Below are positions 1 through 9,243 of a DNA stretch of 64,000 nt, in pieces. Source of the stretch: Devosia sp. Root413D1 (GTDB taxonomy: Bacteria; Pseudomonadota; Alphaproteobacteria; Rhizobiales; Devosiaceae); assembly GCF_001425235.1 (NCBI RefSeq), contig NZ_LMEA01000011.1, positions 803,523 through 867,522 of the forward strand. The letters are read 5' to 3'. The translations under genes were made by a program, and so were the position numbers. The notes below the pieces were generated by a model, which saw nothing but the letters and a program-made list of their open reading frames with translations, did no database searches and had not been told where the DNA came from. Each line of letters opens with the position of its first letter. Within the stretch, counting starts at the first letter, position 1.

Positions 1-105
1 TGGTGGAGGGGGGAGCAAGAGTCGACTGTGGGTTTGGCCGCCCCCTCCACCACCCTTCGGGCGGCCCCCCTCCCCCGCCACGCGGGGGAGGATCACTGTC
101 CCCGC
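1..105. repeat. Dispersed GC-rich palindromic repeat, family A, copy 1
   Basis: Intergenic sequence made of short inverted arms. A GGTGGAGGGGGG arm pairs with CCCCCTCCACC, and CCTCCCCCGC pairs with GCGGGGGAGG. The same arms in the same order, separated by a similar 'ggtttggccg' segment, recur at 3208-3303, so this is a dispersed element and not only a local terminator. It lies just beyond the 3' end of the enolase-superfamily gene and is cut by the window edge. It may also serve as a transcription terminator. Confidence 0.7.
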
Positions 106-107
106 CC

Positions 108-1307
108 CTAAACCCGCGACACCCGCCGCACCAGATCCCCGCGCTCGAACACCTCCGGCCTCAACTCAGTCCCCAGCCCCGGCCCCTCCATCGGGTACAC
201 ATAGCCGCCTTCGATGCGTGGCGTCGCCGTCACCAGGTCCTTGTACCAGCCGTTGTAATAGGCCCGCACGCTCTCCTGGATCAGCGTGTTGGGTTGGCTG
301 AACGAGGCATGCACTCCCGCAGCGAACGCCACCGGGCCGACGCAGTCATGTGCTGCGAACGGCCGGTGATAGGTGTCGGCCAGCGCGGCGATCTTCCGCG
401 CCTCAGTCAGCCCGCCGCACCAGCCGATATCGACCATCACCACATGCGTCGCGTCGCGGTCGAGCAGGTCCTTGTAGGGAAAGCGCGTCGCCAGAACTTC
501 GCTGGCGCAGACCGATATCGGGGTCGAGCGGGCGAACTCCGCCAGCGCCTGCGGCGAGTTCATGCGGATCGGGTCCTCGAACCAGGTCGGCTGAAACGGT
601 TCCAGGGCCCGCGCGATCTGCTTGGCGGTCGGCAGGTTCCACAGGCTATGCAGCTCCACCATGATCTCGATGCGATCGCCCACCGCCTTCCGGATCTTCT
701 CGAACGGCGCGAGCGCCAGCCTCAGCTGGTCGGTGGTGATGTAGCGCCCGTCATTCTCCATGGCCGGTGGATCGAACGGCCAGATCTTCATCGCCGTGAT
801 CCCGGAGGCCAGGAGGTCCTCCGCCAGCTCGCCGGCCCGATGCATGAAGCCGTCGAGATCGGCATAGCGGGCATCGCCCTGCCCCGAGGCCCAGTTATCC
901 ACCGGCCGGAAGTTGCGCGCCTGCGCGTAGCGAGGGTTGGCGCAGGTATTGTAGATGCGCAGCCGCTGGTGGCTCAGCCCGCCCAGCATCTGGTGCACCG
1001 GCAGGTTGCATACCTTGCCGAAGAGATCCCACAGCGCGATGTCGACCGCCGACGCGGCCCGCATTTCCGCCCCCGATGACGAGAACCCCAGCGCCGCATA
1101 GACCATCTCGCGGTTGATCGCCTCGATCGCCAGGGGGTCGCGGCCGAGCAGCTTATGCGCCAGCACTTCGTGCACATGCGCGGTCACCGACCCCGGCCCG
1201 AAGAACGTCTCGCCCAACCCGGTTATCCCGGCATCGGTGTGCACCCGCACCCAGATGACGTTCGAGAACTCCTCGGTATAGAGCGTCTCGACCTCGGTTA
1301 TCTTCAT
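108..1307 (-). CDS. Mandelate racemase / muconate lactonizing enzyme family protein (enolase superfamily)
   Basis: A 399-residue cytoplasmic enzyme of the enolase superfamily. These proteins abstract a proton alpha to a carboxylate, and many are sugar-acid dehydratases or racemases. Visible landmarks are the N-terminal capping domain (about 1-115, including ALWDLFGK), a barrel strand with candidate base lysine (AMKIW), and metal-ligand strands VELHS, WFEDP and VDIGWCGG, followed by AAHDCVGP with a candidate catalytic histidine. Length is normal for the family. The ATG is preceded by GGAGG. It is divergent from the peptide-type ABC importer starting at 1560, so its substrate may enter through that system. 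The exact substrate cannot be read from sequence alone. Confidence 0.9.
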   Translation of the reverse strand: MKITEVETLYTEEFSNVIWVRVHTDAGITGLGETFFGPGSVTAHVHEVLAHKLLGRDPLAIEAINREMVYAALGFSSSGAEMRAASAVDIALWDLFGKVCNLPVHQMLGGLSHQRLRIYNTCANPRYAQARNFRPVDNWASGQGDARYADLDGFMHRAGELAEDLLASGITAMKIWPFDPPAMENDGRYITTDQLRLALAPFEKIRKAVGDRIEIMVELHSLWNLPTAKQIARALEPFQPTWFEDPIRMNSPQALAEFARSTPISVCASEVLATRFPYKDLLDRDATHVVMVDIGWCGGLTEARKIAALADTYHRPFAAHDCVGPVAFAAGVHASFSQPNTLIQESVRAYYNGWYKDLVTATPRIEGGYVYPMEGPGLGTELRPEVFERGDLVRRVSRV

Positions 1308-1393
1308 CTCGCATTTCCTCCCTCAGGCGCCGTGAGACCGGCTGGACTCAGGGCCCCTGCCCGCCCCTTCCCGACGAAAATTCCCACACCCTC

Positions 1394-1423
1394 TTGACGA
1401 TCCGGCGTGAAGCTGACTGAATA
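1394..1423 (+). promoter_or_regulatory. Possible sigma70-type promoter for the ABC importer operon
   Basis: TTGACG at 1394-1399 is followed after 18 bases by TGAATA at 1418-1423, in the gap between two divergent genes. The -10 match is mediocre, so this is only a candidate. Start of the binding-protein gene lies about 135 bases downstream. Confidence 0.25.
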
Positions 1424-1559
1424 CCTTTAACGATACATGTCGACCACGATACAGACCAGGATCGGAAACGCAAGTCGTTGGGGCGATGCGCGTTCCACCG
1501 CCTCGATCAGGGGCCGGTCCTTGGCGTCGACATACGTCTATTTTCAGGAGGGACTGATA

Positions 1560-3137
1560 ATGGGTAACAGGAAGCATCTTCTTTTCAGCTCGGCAGTGGC
1601 GCTGGGCCTTCTCGCCAGTTTCGGCGCGGTGGCTCAGGACCGGTTCAGCTGCCCGCAGCAGGGCGGCGATCTGGTGGTGGGGCTCGAAGCCGCCGCCGGC
1701 ACGCTCGACCAGCAAACGGCGACCTCGTCGGCGACGCGCAACATCGCCATGAATATCTTCGAGGCGCTGATCATCCGCGACGAGAACATGCGGCCTGTGC
1801 CCGATCTCGCTGACTCGATCGAGCCCAGCGCCGACGGGCTGAGCTACACCTTCAAGCTGCGCCAGGGGGTGAAGTTCCACAACGGCAAGCCGATGACCTC
1901 GGCCGACGTCGTCGCTTCGTTCGACCGCTACAAGACCGTCGGCGTCAGCCGCTCGATCCTCGAGGCCGTGGCCGGCTGGTCGGCCCCCGATGACGCCACC
2001 TTCGTCATCACGCTCAAGGCGCCGCAGCCGAACTTCCTCGAGAACCTCTCATCCTCGACCGCTCCCGTCGTCATCATGCCGGCGGAAGAGGCGACCAAGG
2101 CCGCGGGGCAGATCGACGTCATCGGCACCGGGCCGTTCAAGCTCGGCGAGTTCGTGCCCGACAGCCATGTGCGGCTCGACCGCTATGCCGACTACACCCC
2201 GGGCACCACGCTCACCGGTCTCAGCGGCTTTGCCGGCTACAAGCAGGCCTGCGTCGATACCGTGACCTTCCGCATGCTCACCGAAACCGCCGCCCGCATG
2301 GCAGCGCTGGAAACCGGCGAAGTCCACATCGTCGAATCGGTGCCGGCGATTTCGATGGAGCGCCTCGCAGCGGTCGAAGGCGTCGAGCTGCTGACGCTCG
2401 AAGCCTACGGCCTCAATATCGGCTACCCGAACTGGTCGGCGCCGCCCACCGACAATATCAAGGTACGCCAGGCCATGCTGGCCGCGCTCAACATGGATGA
2501 GATCATGGAGGCGTCGACCGACGGCGTCTACAAGCTCAACCCCAGCCTCCAATTCCCCGGCACCGCCTATTTCTCCGAAGCCGGCGGCGAGCTCTACAAC
2601 CAGGCCAATGCCGACAAGGCCAAGGCGCTGCTGGCCGAGGCCGGCTACAACAACGAGCCGATCGTGCTGCTGACCACCCAGCAGATCACCACCATGTACA
2701 ACACTGCCCTGGTGATGCAGGCGCAGCTGCAGGCGGCCGGCTTCAACGCCGAACTCAAGGTGTTCGACTGGCCGACGGCGCTCGCCACCAGCGAGAAGGA
2801 AACCACCGGGTGGAACTTCTTCTTCACCCACTGGACCGGCTCGGCCGCCCAGGGCGGCGCGACGACGCTCCGCAACCTCGCGGCCCCCGCCAACATCTAT
2901 AAGCCGCAGGACCCGGGCGGTGATCCCGACTACAACGCCGCGTTCCAGCGCGTGCAGGGTGGCGCCACCATCGAAGATCGGGCCGCCGCCTTCGCCGATG
3001 CGCAGAAGACGGTGTTCGAGCACGTGCTCGCCATCCCGTTCGGCGTGATGTCGAACGTCCAGGGCACGCGGTCGAACGTGAAGGGGTTTAAGCCCTTCTA
3101 CAACACGCGGGTGTCGAACGTCTGGCTCGAAAAATGA
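1560..3137 (+). CDS. ABC transporter periplasmic binding protein, family 5 (peptide/oligosaccharide type)
   Basis: A 525-residue exported solute-binding protein that captures ligand in the periplasm for the permeases encoded next. The start at 1560 is chosen because AGGAGGGA sits just upstream and it begins directly with a Sec signal peptide (hydrophobic LLFSSAVALGLLASFGAVA, cleavage near AVAQD). An in-frame start 123 bases upstream would bury the signal peptide. The body has SBP_bac_5 features: ATRNIAMNIFEALI, LSYTFKLRQGVKFHNG and GTGPFKL. First gene of a five-gene importer operon. Family 5 proteins bind di/oligopeptides, nickel, opines or oligosaccharides; the ligand here is unknown, although the neighbouring enolase-superfamily enzyme hints at a carboxylated ligand. 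Confidence 0.93.
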   Translation: MGNRKHLLFSSAVALGLLASFGAVAQDRFSCPQQGGDLVVGLEAAAGTLDQQTATSSATRNIAMNIFEALIIRDENMRPVPDLADSIEPSADGLSYTFKLRQGVKFHNGKPMTSADVVASFDRYKTVGVSRSILEAVAGWSAPDDATFVITLKAPQPNFLENLSSSTAPVVIMPAEEATKAAGQIDVIGTGPFKLGEFVPDSHVRLDRYADYTPGTTLTGLSGFAGYKQACVDTVTFRMLTETAARMAALETGEVHIVESVPAISMERLAAVEGVELLTLEAYGLNIGYPNWSAPPTDNIKVRQAMLAALNMDEIMEASTDGVYKLNPSLQFPGTAYFSEAGGELYNQANADKAKALLAEAGYNNEPIVLLTTQQITTMYNTALVMQAQLQAAGFNAELKVFDWPTALATSEKETTGWNFFFTHWTGSAAQGGATTLRNLAAPANIYKPQDPGGDPDYNAAFQRVQGGATIEDRAAAFADAQKTVFEHVLAIPFGVMSNVQGTRSNVKGFKPFYNTRVSNVWLEK

Positions 3138-3171
3138 TGTGACGGGGCAGAGCCACCGGCCTCTCCGCTCT

Positions 3172-3303
3172 GATCCTCCCCCGCGTGGCGGGGGAGGGGG
3201 ACCACCCGAAGGGTGGTGGAGGGGGGAGCAGAACGTACTGATGGTTTGGCCGCCCCCTCCACCAGCTTCGCTGGTTCCCCTCCCCCGCCCCGCGGGGGAG
3301 GAT
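3172..3303. repeat. Dispersed GC-rich palindromic repeat, family A, copy 2
   Basis: This block fills the gap between the binding protein and first permease genes. It has nested inverted arms: CCTCCCCCGCG with CGCGGGGGAGG at its two ends, CCACCC/GGGTGG, and GGTGGAGGGGGG/CCCCCTCCACC. It closely resembles the element at 1-105. Its place inside a transporter operon suggests it could make the 3' end of the binding-protein mRNA stable and so set different expression levels for binding protein and membrane genes; that is inference. Confidence 0.75.
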
Positions 3304-3352
3304 TTCGGAGAGGCCCGTGCCTCACCATGCGACTACCTAGAGGGCCTGCACG

Positions 3353-4303
3353 ATGTTCGGCTACATCATCTCCCGCCTGCTCCAGGCGATCCCGATCCTC
3401 ATCCTCGTCAGCCTGATCGCCTTCGGCATCATCTACCTGATCCCGGGCGATGCGGCCGTGGTGATCGGCGGGCCGTCGGCGACGCCGGAGGAACTCGCCC
3501 AGATCCGGCAGAACCTCGGGCTCGACCAGCCCCTGCACATCCAAATCCTCACGTTCTACGCTCACCTGTTCCAGGGCGATCTCGGCCGCTCGCTGACCCT
3601 GGGCATCCCGGTGGTCGATGCCTTGCTCGCCCGCTCGCCCATCACCATCGGCATCGCCATCTACTCGCTGGTGCTCACCATCCTGATCGGGCTCAGCACC
3701 GGCATGCTCGCGGCGCTCAACCACAATCGCTGGATCGACCAGGCCGCGACCCTGTTCGCGTTGCTCGGCGTCTCGCTGCCCAATTTCTGGCTGGCGCTGG
3801 TGATGATCGTGCTGTTCTCGGTGCACCTGGGCTGGCTGCCCACCGGCGGCTATGTGCCGTTCACCAAGGATCCCATCGGCTGGCTGCGCACGGCCACCCT
3901 CCCCGCCGTGGCGCTTGCCCTGATGCAGGCCGGGCTGCTGACCCGCATCACTCGCTCCACCATGCTCGAAGTGCTCAACCAGGACTATATCCGCACCGCC
4001 CGCGCCAAGGGCCTGCCCGAGTGGATCGTCGTCGGCCGGCATGCGCTGGCCAATGTGATGATGCCGATCGTCACCATGATCGGCCTGGTGCTCTCGGTGC
4101 TGCTCTCCGGCTCGATCGTCATCGAAACCATTTTCGGCGTGCCGGGGATCGGCTCGCTCCTCGGCAGCGCGATTTCCAACCGCGATTATCCGATGATCCA
4201 GGGCGGGCTGCTGTTCGTCACCACGGCCCTGCTCTTGCTCAACATCGTGATCGACCTGCTCTACACCAGCCTCGATCCCCGCATCCGGGTCAGGGGGCGC
4301 TGA
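3353..4303 (+). CDS. ABC transporter permease, DppB/OppB type
   Basis: A 316-residue inner-membrane permease. It begins with MFGYIISRLLQAIPILILV, the typical first helix of DppB-like proteins, and has about six hydrophobic segments. The cytoplasmic coupling loop carries the EAA-type motif around YIRTARAKGLPEW, which contacts the ATPase subunits. The conserved C-terminal segment IETIFGVPGIG is present. AGAGGG precedes the ATG. The stop is two bases from the next permease, so the two are translated together. Substrate follows that of the binding protein at 1560. Confidence 0.93.
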   Translation: MFGYIISRLLQAIPILILVSLIAFGIIYLIPGDAAVVIGGPSATPEELAQIRQNLGLDQPLHIQILTFYAHLFQGDLGRSLTLGIPVVDALLARSPITIGIAIYSLVLTILIGLSTGMLAALNHNRWIDQAATLFALLGVSLPNFWLALVMIVLFSVHLGWLPTGGYVPFTKDPIGWLRTATLPAVALALMQAGLLTRITRSTMLEVLNQDYIRTARAKGLPEWIVVGRHALANVMMPIVTMIGLVLSVLLSGSIVIETIFGVPGIGSLLGSAISNRDYPMIQGGLLFVTTALLLLNIVIDLLYTSLDPRIRVRGR

Positions 4304-4304
4304 G

Positions 4305-5189
4305 ATGACCGACCTCGTCAACGAGCCGTCGCGGCTGTCGCTTGCGCTGGATTCGGCCCGCCACTGGGTTAAGCGCCTCAGCGCCAACCGGTCGTTCCTG
4401 CTCGGCGCCATCCTGTTCGGCGGCATCTGCCTCTTCACCCTCGCAGCGCCGTTGATCACCAGCGTCGATCCCAATGCCCTGTCGGTCCGCAACCGCTTCA
4501 AGCCGCCCTCCGAGCTCTACCTGTTCGGCACCGACAATCTCGGCCGGGACATGCTCAGCCGCGTGCTCAACGGCGCCCGGTTGAGCCTCGGCATCGGCTT
4601 TGCCGTGGTGATCCTCAACGCTGTATTCGGCGTGTTTCTCGGCGCCATCGCCGGCTACTATCGCCGCCTCGATGACCTGCTGATGCGCATCGCCGATGCG
4701 CTGATGGCCTTTCCCGCCGTGCTGCTCGCCATCGGCATCGCGGCGGCCCTCGGGCCCTCGGCGGCAACGGCCATCATTGCCCTCGCCGTGGTCTATATCC
4801 CGCGCACCGCCCGTGTCGTCCGCGCCTCGATCCTCGTCGCCCGCGAACTCGACTACGTGCAGGCGGCGCGCGCCGCCGGCGCCCGCGACGGGCGCATCCT
4901 CTGGCACCACATCATGCCCAACTGCATGGCGCCGCTCATCGTGCAGCTGAGCTTCGTCTTCGCCTATGCCGTGCTGTCGGAAGCGGTGCTGAGCTTTCTC
5001 GGCCTCAGCGCGCCACCCACCGTCCCCAGTTGGGGCGTCTTGATCGCCGAAGGCCGCACCTATCTGCGCGAGGCAGCCTGGCTGACCGTCATCCCCGGCC
5101 TCGCCATCGCCATCACCGTGCTTGGCCTTAACCTCCTGGGTGACGGCCTGCGCGACGTGCTCGACCCGCGGATGAAAGTAGAACAATGA
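4305..5189 (+). CDS. ABC transporter permease, DppC/OppC type
   Basis: A 294-residue inner-membrane permease that pairs with the preceding DppB-type protein. It shows the N-terminal OppC-like segment, a first membrane helix near residues 28-48 (FLLGAILFGG), the FGTDNLGRDMLSR motif typical of this family, and the coupling loop YVQAARAAGARD. The C-terminus LGDGLRDVLDPRMK is also characteristic. The gene overlaps the next ATPase gene by four bases (ATGA), which indicates translational coupling. Confidence 0.93.
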   Translation: MTDLVNEPSRLSLALDSARHWVKRLSANRSFLLGAILFGGICLFTLAAPLITSVDPNALSVRNRFKPPSELYLFGTDNLGRDMLSRVLNGARLSLGIGFAVVILNAVFGVFLGAIAGYYRRLDDLLMRIADALMAFPAVLLAIGIAAALGPSAATAIIALAVVYIPRTARVVRASILVARELDYVQAARAAGARDGRILWHHIMPNCMAPLIVQLSFVFAYAVLSEAVLSFLGLSAPPTVPSWGVLIAEGRTYLREAAWLTVIPGLAIAITVLGLNLLGDGLRDVLDPRMKVEQ

Positions 5190-6166
5190 CCGCCGCTCCC
5201 CTGCTCAGCGTCCGTGACCTCACGGTGTCGTTCAACACCCGCTTCACCGCGGTGCGCGAGGCGAGCTTCGACGTGCATCCCGGTGAGCTGGTCGGCGTGG
5301 TGGGCGAAAGCGGCTCGGGCAAGAGCGTCAGCGCGCTCGCGGTGATGGGCCTTCTGCCGCCGACCGCCAAGGTCACGGGCTCGATTCACTTCGAGGGTCG
5401 CGACCTCCTGACCCTGTCGCGCCGTGAACTCAGAAAACTCCGCGGCCGCGACATCGGCATCATCTTCCAGGAGCCGATGACCTCGCTCAATCCCGTCTTC
5501 ACCATCGGCGACCAGATCACCGAGGCGGTCCGCGTGCATGACCCGATGAGCAGGAAGGCAGCGTGGGACCGCGCCACCGAACTGCTCGAGAAAGTTGGGG
5601 TGCCAGCACCGCGCCGCCGGCTGCAGGATTATCCGCATCAGCTCTCGGGCGGCCTCAGGCAGCGCGTTATGATCGCCATCGCCCTGTCGTCGTCGCCAAA
5701 ACTGCTCATCGCCGATGAGCCGACCACCGCCCTGGACGTCACCATCCAGGCGCAGTTGCTCGACCTGCTCAACCAGCTGCGGCAGGATTTCGGCACCGCC
5801 ATCCTGCTGATCACCCACAATATGGGCGTCATGGCCGAGGTCGCCGACCGCGTCGTGGTGATGTACGCGAGCCGCATCGTCGAGGAGGCGACTATCTTCG
5901 ATCTCTTCGATCGGCCGCAGCACCCCTATACCAGCGGCCTGCTCGGCAGCACGCCCGAGCTCGATGGCGAAGCGCACCGGCTCCGCACCATCGCCGGCGC
6001 CATGCCCAACCCCGCCGAACTGCCGCCCGGGTGCCTCTTTGCGCCGCGCTGCCCCCGGGCGATCCCCGCCTGCCTCGACATGCAACCGCCGCTACTCCCA
6101 ATCTCCCCGGCCCAGAGCGCCGCCTGCATCCTCGCGCCGGGCCTCGTTGCAGAGGGCGCGCGATGA
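5186..6166 (+). CDS. ABC transporter ATPase, DppD/OppD type
   Basis: A 326-residue cytoplasmic ATPase driving the importer. Walker A GESGSGKS lies at about residues 40-47, the signature is LSGGLRQRV near 152, and Walker B is LLIADEPT. The C-terminal oligopeptide-transporter extension [16 protein letters not shown] is present; in this family its cysteines can hold an iron-sulfur cluster. It overlaps the upstream permease by four bases and the downstream ATPase by four bases. Together with the next protein it should form the ATPase heterodimer of the complex. Confidence 0.94.
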   Translation: MTAAPLLSVRDLTVSFNTRFTAVREASFDVHPGELVGVVGESGSGKSVSALAVMGLLPPTAKVTGSIHFEGRDLLTLSRRELRKLRGRDIGIIFQEPMTSLNPVFTIGDQITEAVRVHDPMSRKAAWDRATELLEKVGVPAPRRRLQDYPHQLSGGLRQRVMIAIALSSSPKLLIADEPTTALDVTIQAQLLDLLNQLRQDFGTAILLITHNMGVMAEVADRVVVMYASRIVEEATIFDLFDRPQHPYTSGLLGSTPELDGEAHRLRTIAGAMPNPAELPPGCLFAPRCPRAIPACLDMQPPLLPISPAQSAACILAPGLVAEGAR

Positions 6167-7170
6167 CCACTCCTTTGCTCTCGGTCGACGGCCTCTCCAA
6201 GGAGTTTCCGGTTGCCGGCGACAACTGGCTAGCCCCCAGACAGACCCTGCGGGCCGTGCAATCGGTGTCGTTCGAACTCGGCAGCCGCCAGACGCTCGGC
6301 CTCGTGGGCGAGAGCGGCTGCGGCAAATCCACCACCGGCCGGCTTATCCTGCAACTGATCGAGCCGACAGCCGGCACGGTGCGCTTCAACGGCCGTGACC
6401 TCGCCACGATGCCCAGGGAAGAGCTGCGCCAGCTGCGCAGCTCCATGCAGATCATCTTCCAGGACCCGCAGGCCTCGCTCAACCCGCGCCACCGGGTGGA
6501 GGAGCTGATCCTCGAGCCGCTCTACGCCCAGGGCGAAAAACCCAGCGCCAAACTGACCAACTATGCCGGCGAGCTGCTCGACAAGGTCGGCCTGTCGCGC
6601 CGGCACCTGACCCGCTTCCCGCACGAGTTTTCCGGCGGGCAGCGCCAGCGCATCGGCATCGCCCGCGCCATCGCCTCGAAGCCGCAGCTGATCGTCTGCG
6701 ACGAGGCGGTCTCGGCGCTCGATGTGTCGGTGCAGGCGCAGGTCATCAACCTCTTGCAGGATCTGCAGGACGAGCTGGGGTTGAGCTACCTGTTCATCGG
6801 CCATGACCTCGCCGTGGTTCGCCACATCGCCGACACCATGGCCATCATGTATCTGGGCCGCATCGTCGAAATGGCGCCCAAGCGCGAGTTCTACGCCCTG
6901 CCGATGCACCCCTATTCCCAGGCGCTGCTCGGCTCGGTGCCCGTCTCCCACCCGAGCAAGCGCCACGCCCGCAAGCGCCTCGAGGGCGAGATTCCGAGCC
7001 CCTTGAACCCGCCGACCGGCTGCCACTTCCACCCGCGCTGCCGCTTCGCCCGCGACATCTGCAAAGTGCAGGTGCCGCAACTGCGCAGCGTCACCCCGAC
7101 CCGCCAGGCGGCGTGTCATTTCGCCGAAGAGATCGCGGCCGGCGAAGGCTTAACGACTGGCGCGTCATAG
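6163..7170 (+). CDS. ABC transporter ATPase, DppF/OppF type
   Basis: A 335-residue cytoplasmic ATPase, second nucleotide-binding subunit of the peptide-type importer. Walker A GESGCGKST is near residues 49-57, signature FSGGQRQRIG, and Walker B LIVCDEAVSALD. The C-terminal extension PTGCHFHPRCRFARDIC matches the OppF type. The ATG at 6163 overlaps the preceding stop as ATGA and is preferred over an in-frame start 132 bases earlier that lies inside the upstream gene. Last gene of the operon. Confidence 0.94.
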   Translation: MTTPLLSVDGLSKEFPVAGDNWLAPRQTLRAVQSVSFELGSRQTLGLVGESGCGKSTTGRLILQLIEPTAGTVRFNGRDLATMPREELRQLRSSMQIIFQDPQASLNPRHRVEELILEPLYAQGEKPSAKLTNYAGELLDKVGLSRRHLTRFPHEFSGGQRQRIGIARAIASKPQLIVCDEAVSALDVSVQAQVINLLQDLQDELGLSYLFIGHDLAVVRHIADTMAIMYLGRIVEMAPKREFYALPMHPYSQALLGSVPVSHPSKRHARKRLEGEIPSPLNPPTGCHFHPRCRFARDICKVQVPQLRSVTPTRQAACHFAEEIAAGEGLTTGAS

Positions 7171-7218
7171 CCCTGTACCGAGACCGGCATTGACCCTCTG
7201 AATTCGGCCCCCAACTCG

Positions 7219-7330
7219 ATGTCATCCCAGCGAAAACTGGGACCCCGCGGCGCGGGCTTTTGCCCTCGTCCGCTATCCGCTGGTACGGGCTGCGAATTGG
7301 GTCCCAGCTTTCGCTGGGATGACACCGGTG
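7219..7330. repeat. Dispersed inverted repeat, family B, copy 1
   Basis: A roughly 105-bp element bounded by the arms GTCATCCCAGCGAAA and TTTCGCTGGGATGAC, with an internal segment rich in short palindromes (CGGGCTTTTGCCC). The reverse complement of the same layout recurs at 63050-63149, including the internal GCGGACGAGGGCA segment. It occupies most of the 345-base gap after the importer operon. The rest of that gap (7331-7500) shows no gene. It is probably a MITE-like or REP-like element; no coding capacity is seen. Confidence 0.75.
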
Positions 7331-7514
7331 GGTGGGAAACGTCGTGGCAACACGCCCCTCACCGGATCAGATGACGCCCCCGATTGCACAGTATCGGCCG
7401 ATGAACTAGCGTCGTTTCCGCCACCTGCACGCCCGAACGACTGCCTGTTCGCAGAATTACTGCCGTAGACCATATTGGAGGCAACGGCTGTTAAGCCGGT
7501 TTCGGGAGGCGGCG

Positions 7515-8158
7515 ATGCTGGGGATCGTGCAGCTGGTGGCATGTGCAGCAGCGGCTATGGCCATCGCGTCGGCAGTGCCGGCGCAGGCAGCCAATATCTC
7601 CTTGAGCCCGGAGCTGCGCACCATCATCGTCGATGGCAGCATCGAGGCGGGCGATTTCGCACGCATCCGCGAGGTGTTCGCGGCGGCCGACGGCGAGGTG
7701 GATGGGCTCTATCTGCATAGCCCCGGCGGCGACTTCATGACCGCCATCGATGCCGGCGCCTGGGCGCGCGAGCACCGGCTCGAGACCTATGCCTCGGGCA
7801 GCCTCTGCTACTCGGCCTGTGCCTTCCTGTGGCTGGGCGGCGAGAAGCTCTATGCCAACGGCGTAGTGTCGCTGCACATGCCGTTCTACCGCACTTCGAT
7901 GGTGACCATCGCCATCCCCGACGAAGGCGTCGCGGCAGCTGCCTGGTATCTCGCCAGCCTCGGCTATGACCGCGCCCTGATGGACGCCATGCTGGTGGTG
8001 AGCTCGACCGAATCCAACGAGATGTTCCGGTCACCGGGCCCAACACTGCCCTGTTCCACATCACCTACCACGAGCTGCCCGACGAAGGCCGCTACAAGGA
8101 CGCGATGAAGGAGGCGCGGGCGCGCAAATCCGCCGAGCGGCTGGAAACCCCGCGATAG
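7515..8158 (+). pseudogene. Exported ClpP/crotonase-fold-like protein, broken by a frameshift near 8030
   Basis: A periplasmic protein with a signal peptide (MLGIVQLVACAAAAMAIASA, cleavage near VPAQA). Its body resembles the ClpP-like fold of small exported proteins: IIVDGSIEAGDF, YLHSPGGDF (glycine-rich oxyanion-type strand) and SLCYSACAFLWLGG with a nucleophile-like serine. GGGAGG precedes the ATG. After NEMFR the original frame runs into low-quality sequence and stops at 8108. One frame over, reading continues as VTGPNTALFHITYHELPDEG and ends at 8158 with a charged tail. A single missing base near 8030 explains this; it may be a true mutation or a sequencing error. Function in the family is unknown. 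Confidence 0.7.
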
Positions 8159-8186
8159 GCTGGCGAACCGGCTGGAGCGACGCGCC

Positions 8187-9107
8187 CTAGTGGCTGCAGT
8201 TCTGCGAGTTGCCCGGGTTGTGGCCGCTGTTGCCGGCGCACTCGCCCCCGCCGCCCGAGGACGGCGGCGTGGTCGGTGTGGTCGGCGTCGGCGTGGTCGG
8301 CGTCGGCTGCACCGCACCATCGGGGGCCGGCGCGCCGGCGCTGCCGGCAACTACCTGCATCGGCTTTCCGGCCGGCGTCTGCCGATCGAGGCTGTTGAAG
8401 AAACCGGGGCTAAACGGCAACGGCGAGAGCAGGCAGCTTGCCGCCTGCTTCATGCGGAAGGCGCCGGCCAGCGGCTGCTGCGTGGCGCCATAGACGAACA
8501 GGCCGCGCAGCTCCTTACGCGCGGCACGGTCGAGGGCGTTGGAAAGCCCAAGCGAACTGGCGCCATCGCGCGTCATCTCGCCCAACTCGCAGGTCTCGGA
8601 AATCTCCGAGCATACCCCGGCCTTGGTGCAGAGTTCGGTGCTGCCCGAATACATCAGCACGCGCGTCGATTTCGGGCCGTCGACCACCAGGTCGAACTCG
8701 GTGCCTCGAATGCCGATGGTGCCGCTCGGGGTCTTGATGCTGTAGCGGTCCTTGGCGGCGTCGCCGGTGGCGAAGCGGAAGGTGCCGGCCAGCGCCCCGA
8801 TCACCATCTTGCCGGCCGAACCATCGGCGCGCAGCAGGTAATCCTCGATCTTGAGGGTCGAGCCGGGCCCGACCACCAGCTTGGTGCCATCCGCGAACAG
8901 GATCTGCGCCGAGCCGCCCGAACTGGTGCGGATCAGGTCGCCGAGGAATACGTCCTCGCCCACCACCAGCGTGCGGAGCCCGCCGGTCGAATTGATTTCC
9001 GCCGCGGGATCGACCCCCACCGCCGATCCGGCCGGCGCCGCGAGGGCCGCGGCCGAACCACTGAAGACAAACAGCACCGCCGTCAGGTGTTTGACCAGCC
9101 AGTTCAT
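8187..9107 (-). CDS. Exported FecR-domain protein with Pro/Thr-rich tail
   Basis: A 306-residue protein with a signal peptide (AVLFVFSGSAAALAAPAGSA). The FecR-type beta domain spans about 45-170, with VVGEDVFLGDLIRTSSGGSA, FADGTKLVVGPGSTL and TPSGTIGIRGTEFDL, the hallmark run of stand-alone periplasmic FecR proteins. From about residue 255 it becomes a low-complexity PT/TTP linker followed by a Gly-rich, two-cysteine tail. FecR proteins next to sigma factors are anti-sigma regulators, but this one has no sigma-factor neighbour and no membrane anchor after the signal peptide. A structural or surface role is therefore as likely as signalling. It is convergent with the frameshifted gene at 7515. 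Confidence 0.85.
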   Translation of the reverse strand: MNWLVKHLTAVLFVFSGSAAALAAPAGSAVGVDPAAEINSTGGLRTLVVGEDVFLGDLIRTSSGGSAQILFADGTKLVVGPGSTLKIEDYLLRADGSAGKMVIGALAGTFRFATGDAAKDRYSIKTPSGTIGIRGTEFDLVVDGPKSTRVLMYSGSTELCTKAGVCSEISETCELGEMTRDGASSLGLSNALDRAARKELRGLFVYGATQQPLAGAFRMKQAASCLLSPLPFSPGFFNSLDRQTPAGKPMQVVAGSAGAPAPDGAVQPTPTTPTPTTPTTPPSSGGGGECAGNSGHNPGNSQNCSH

Positions 9108-9243
9108 CGATGTCCCCGGAGTTAGCCCCAGCCGCGACCGTGCGGCAGCAATAGCGCTGAGCTAATCACTTCCCGATCGGGGTGAACACTGCACAAATCG
9201 CATCATACTCAAAGTAGTGTGGGGCGAGTTCGACTTACGCCCC

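Noticed and set aside
3098-5186. Long minus-strand frames opposite the ABC permeases, rich in His, Asp, Gln and Arg
   Set aside because: They are antisense to clear membrane proteins; the odd composition is the complement of hydrophobic codons.
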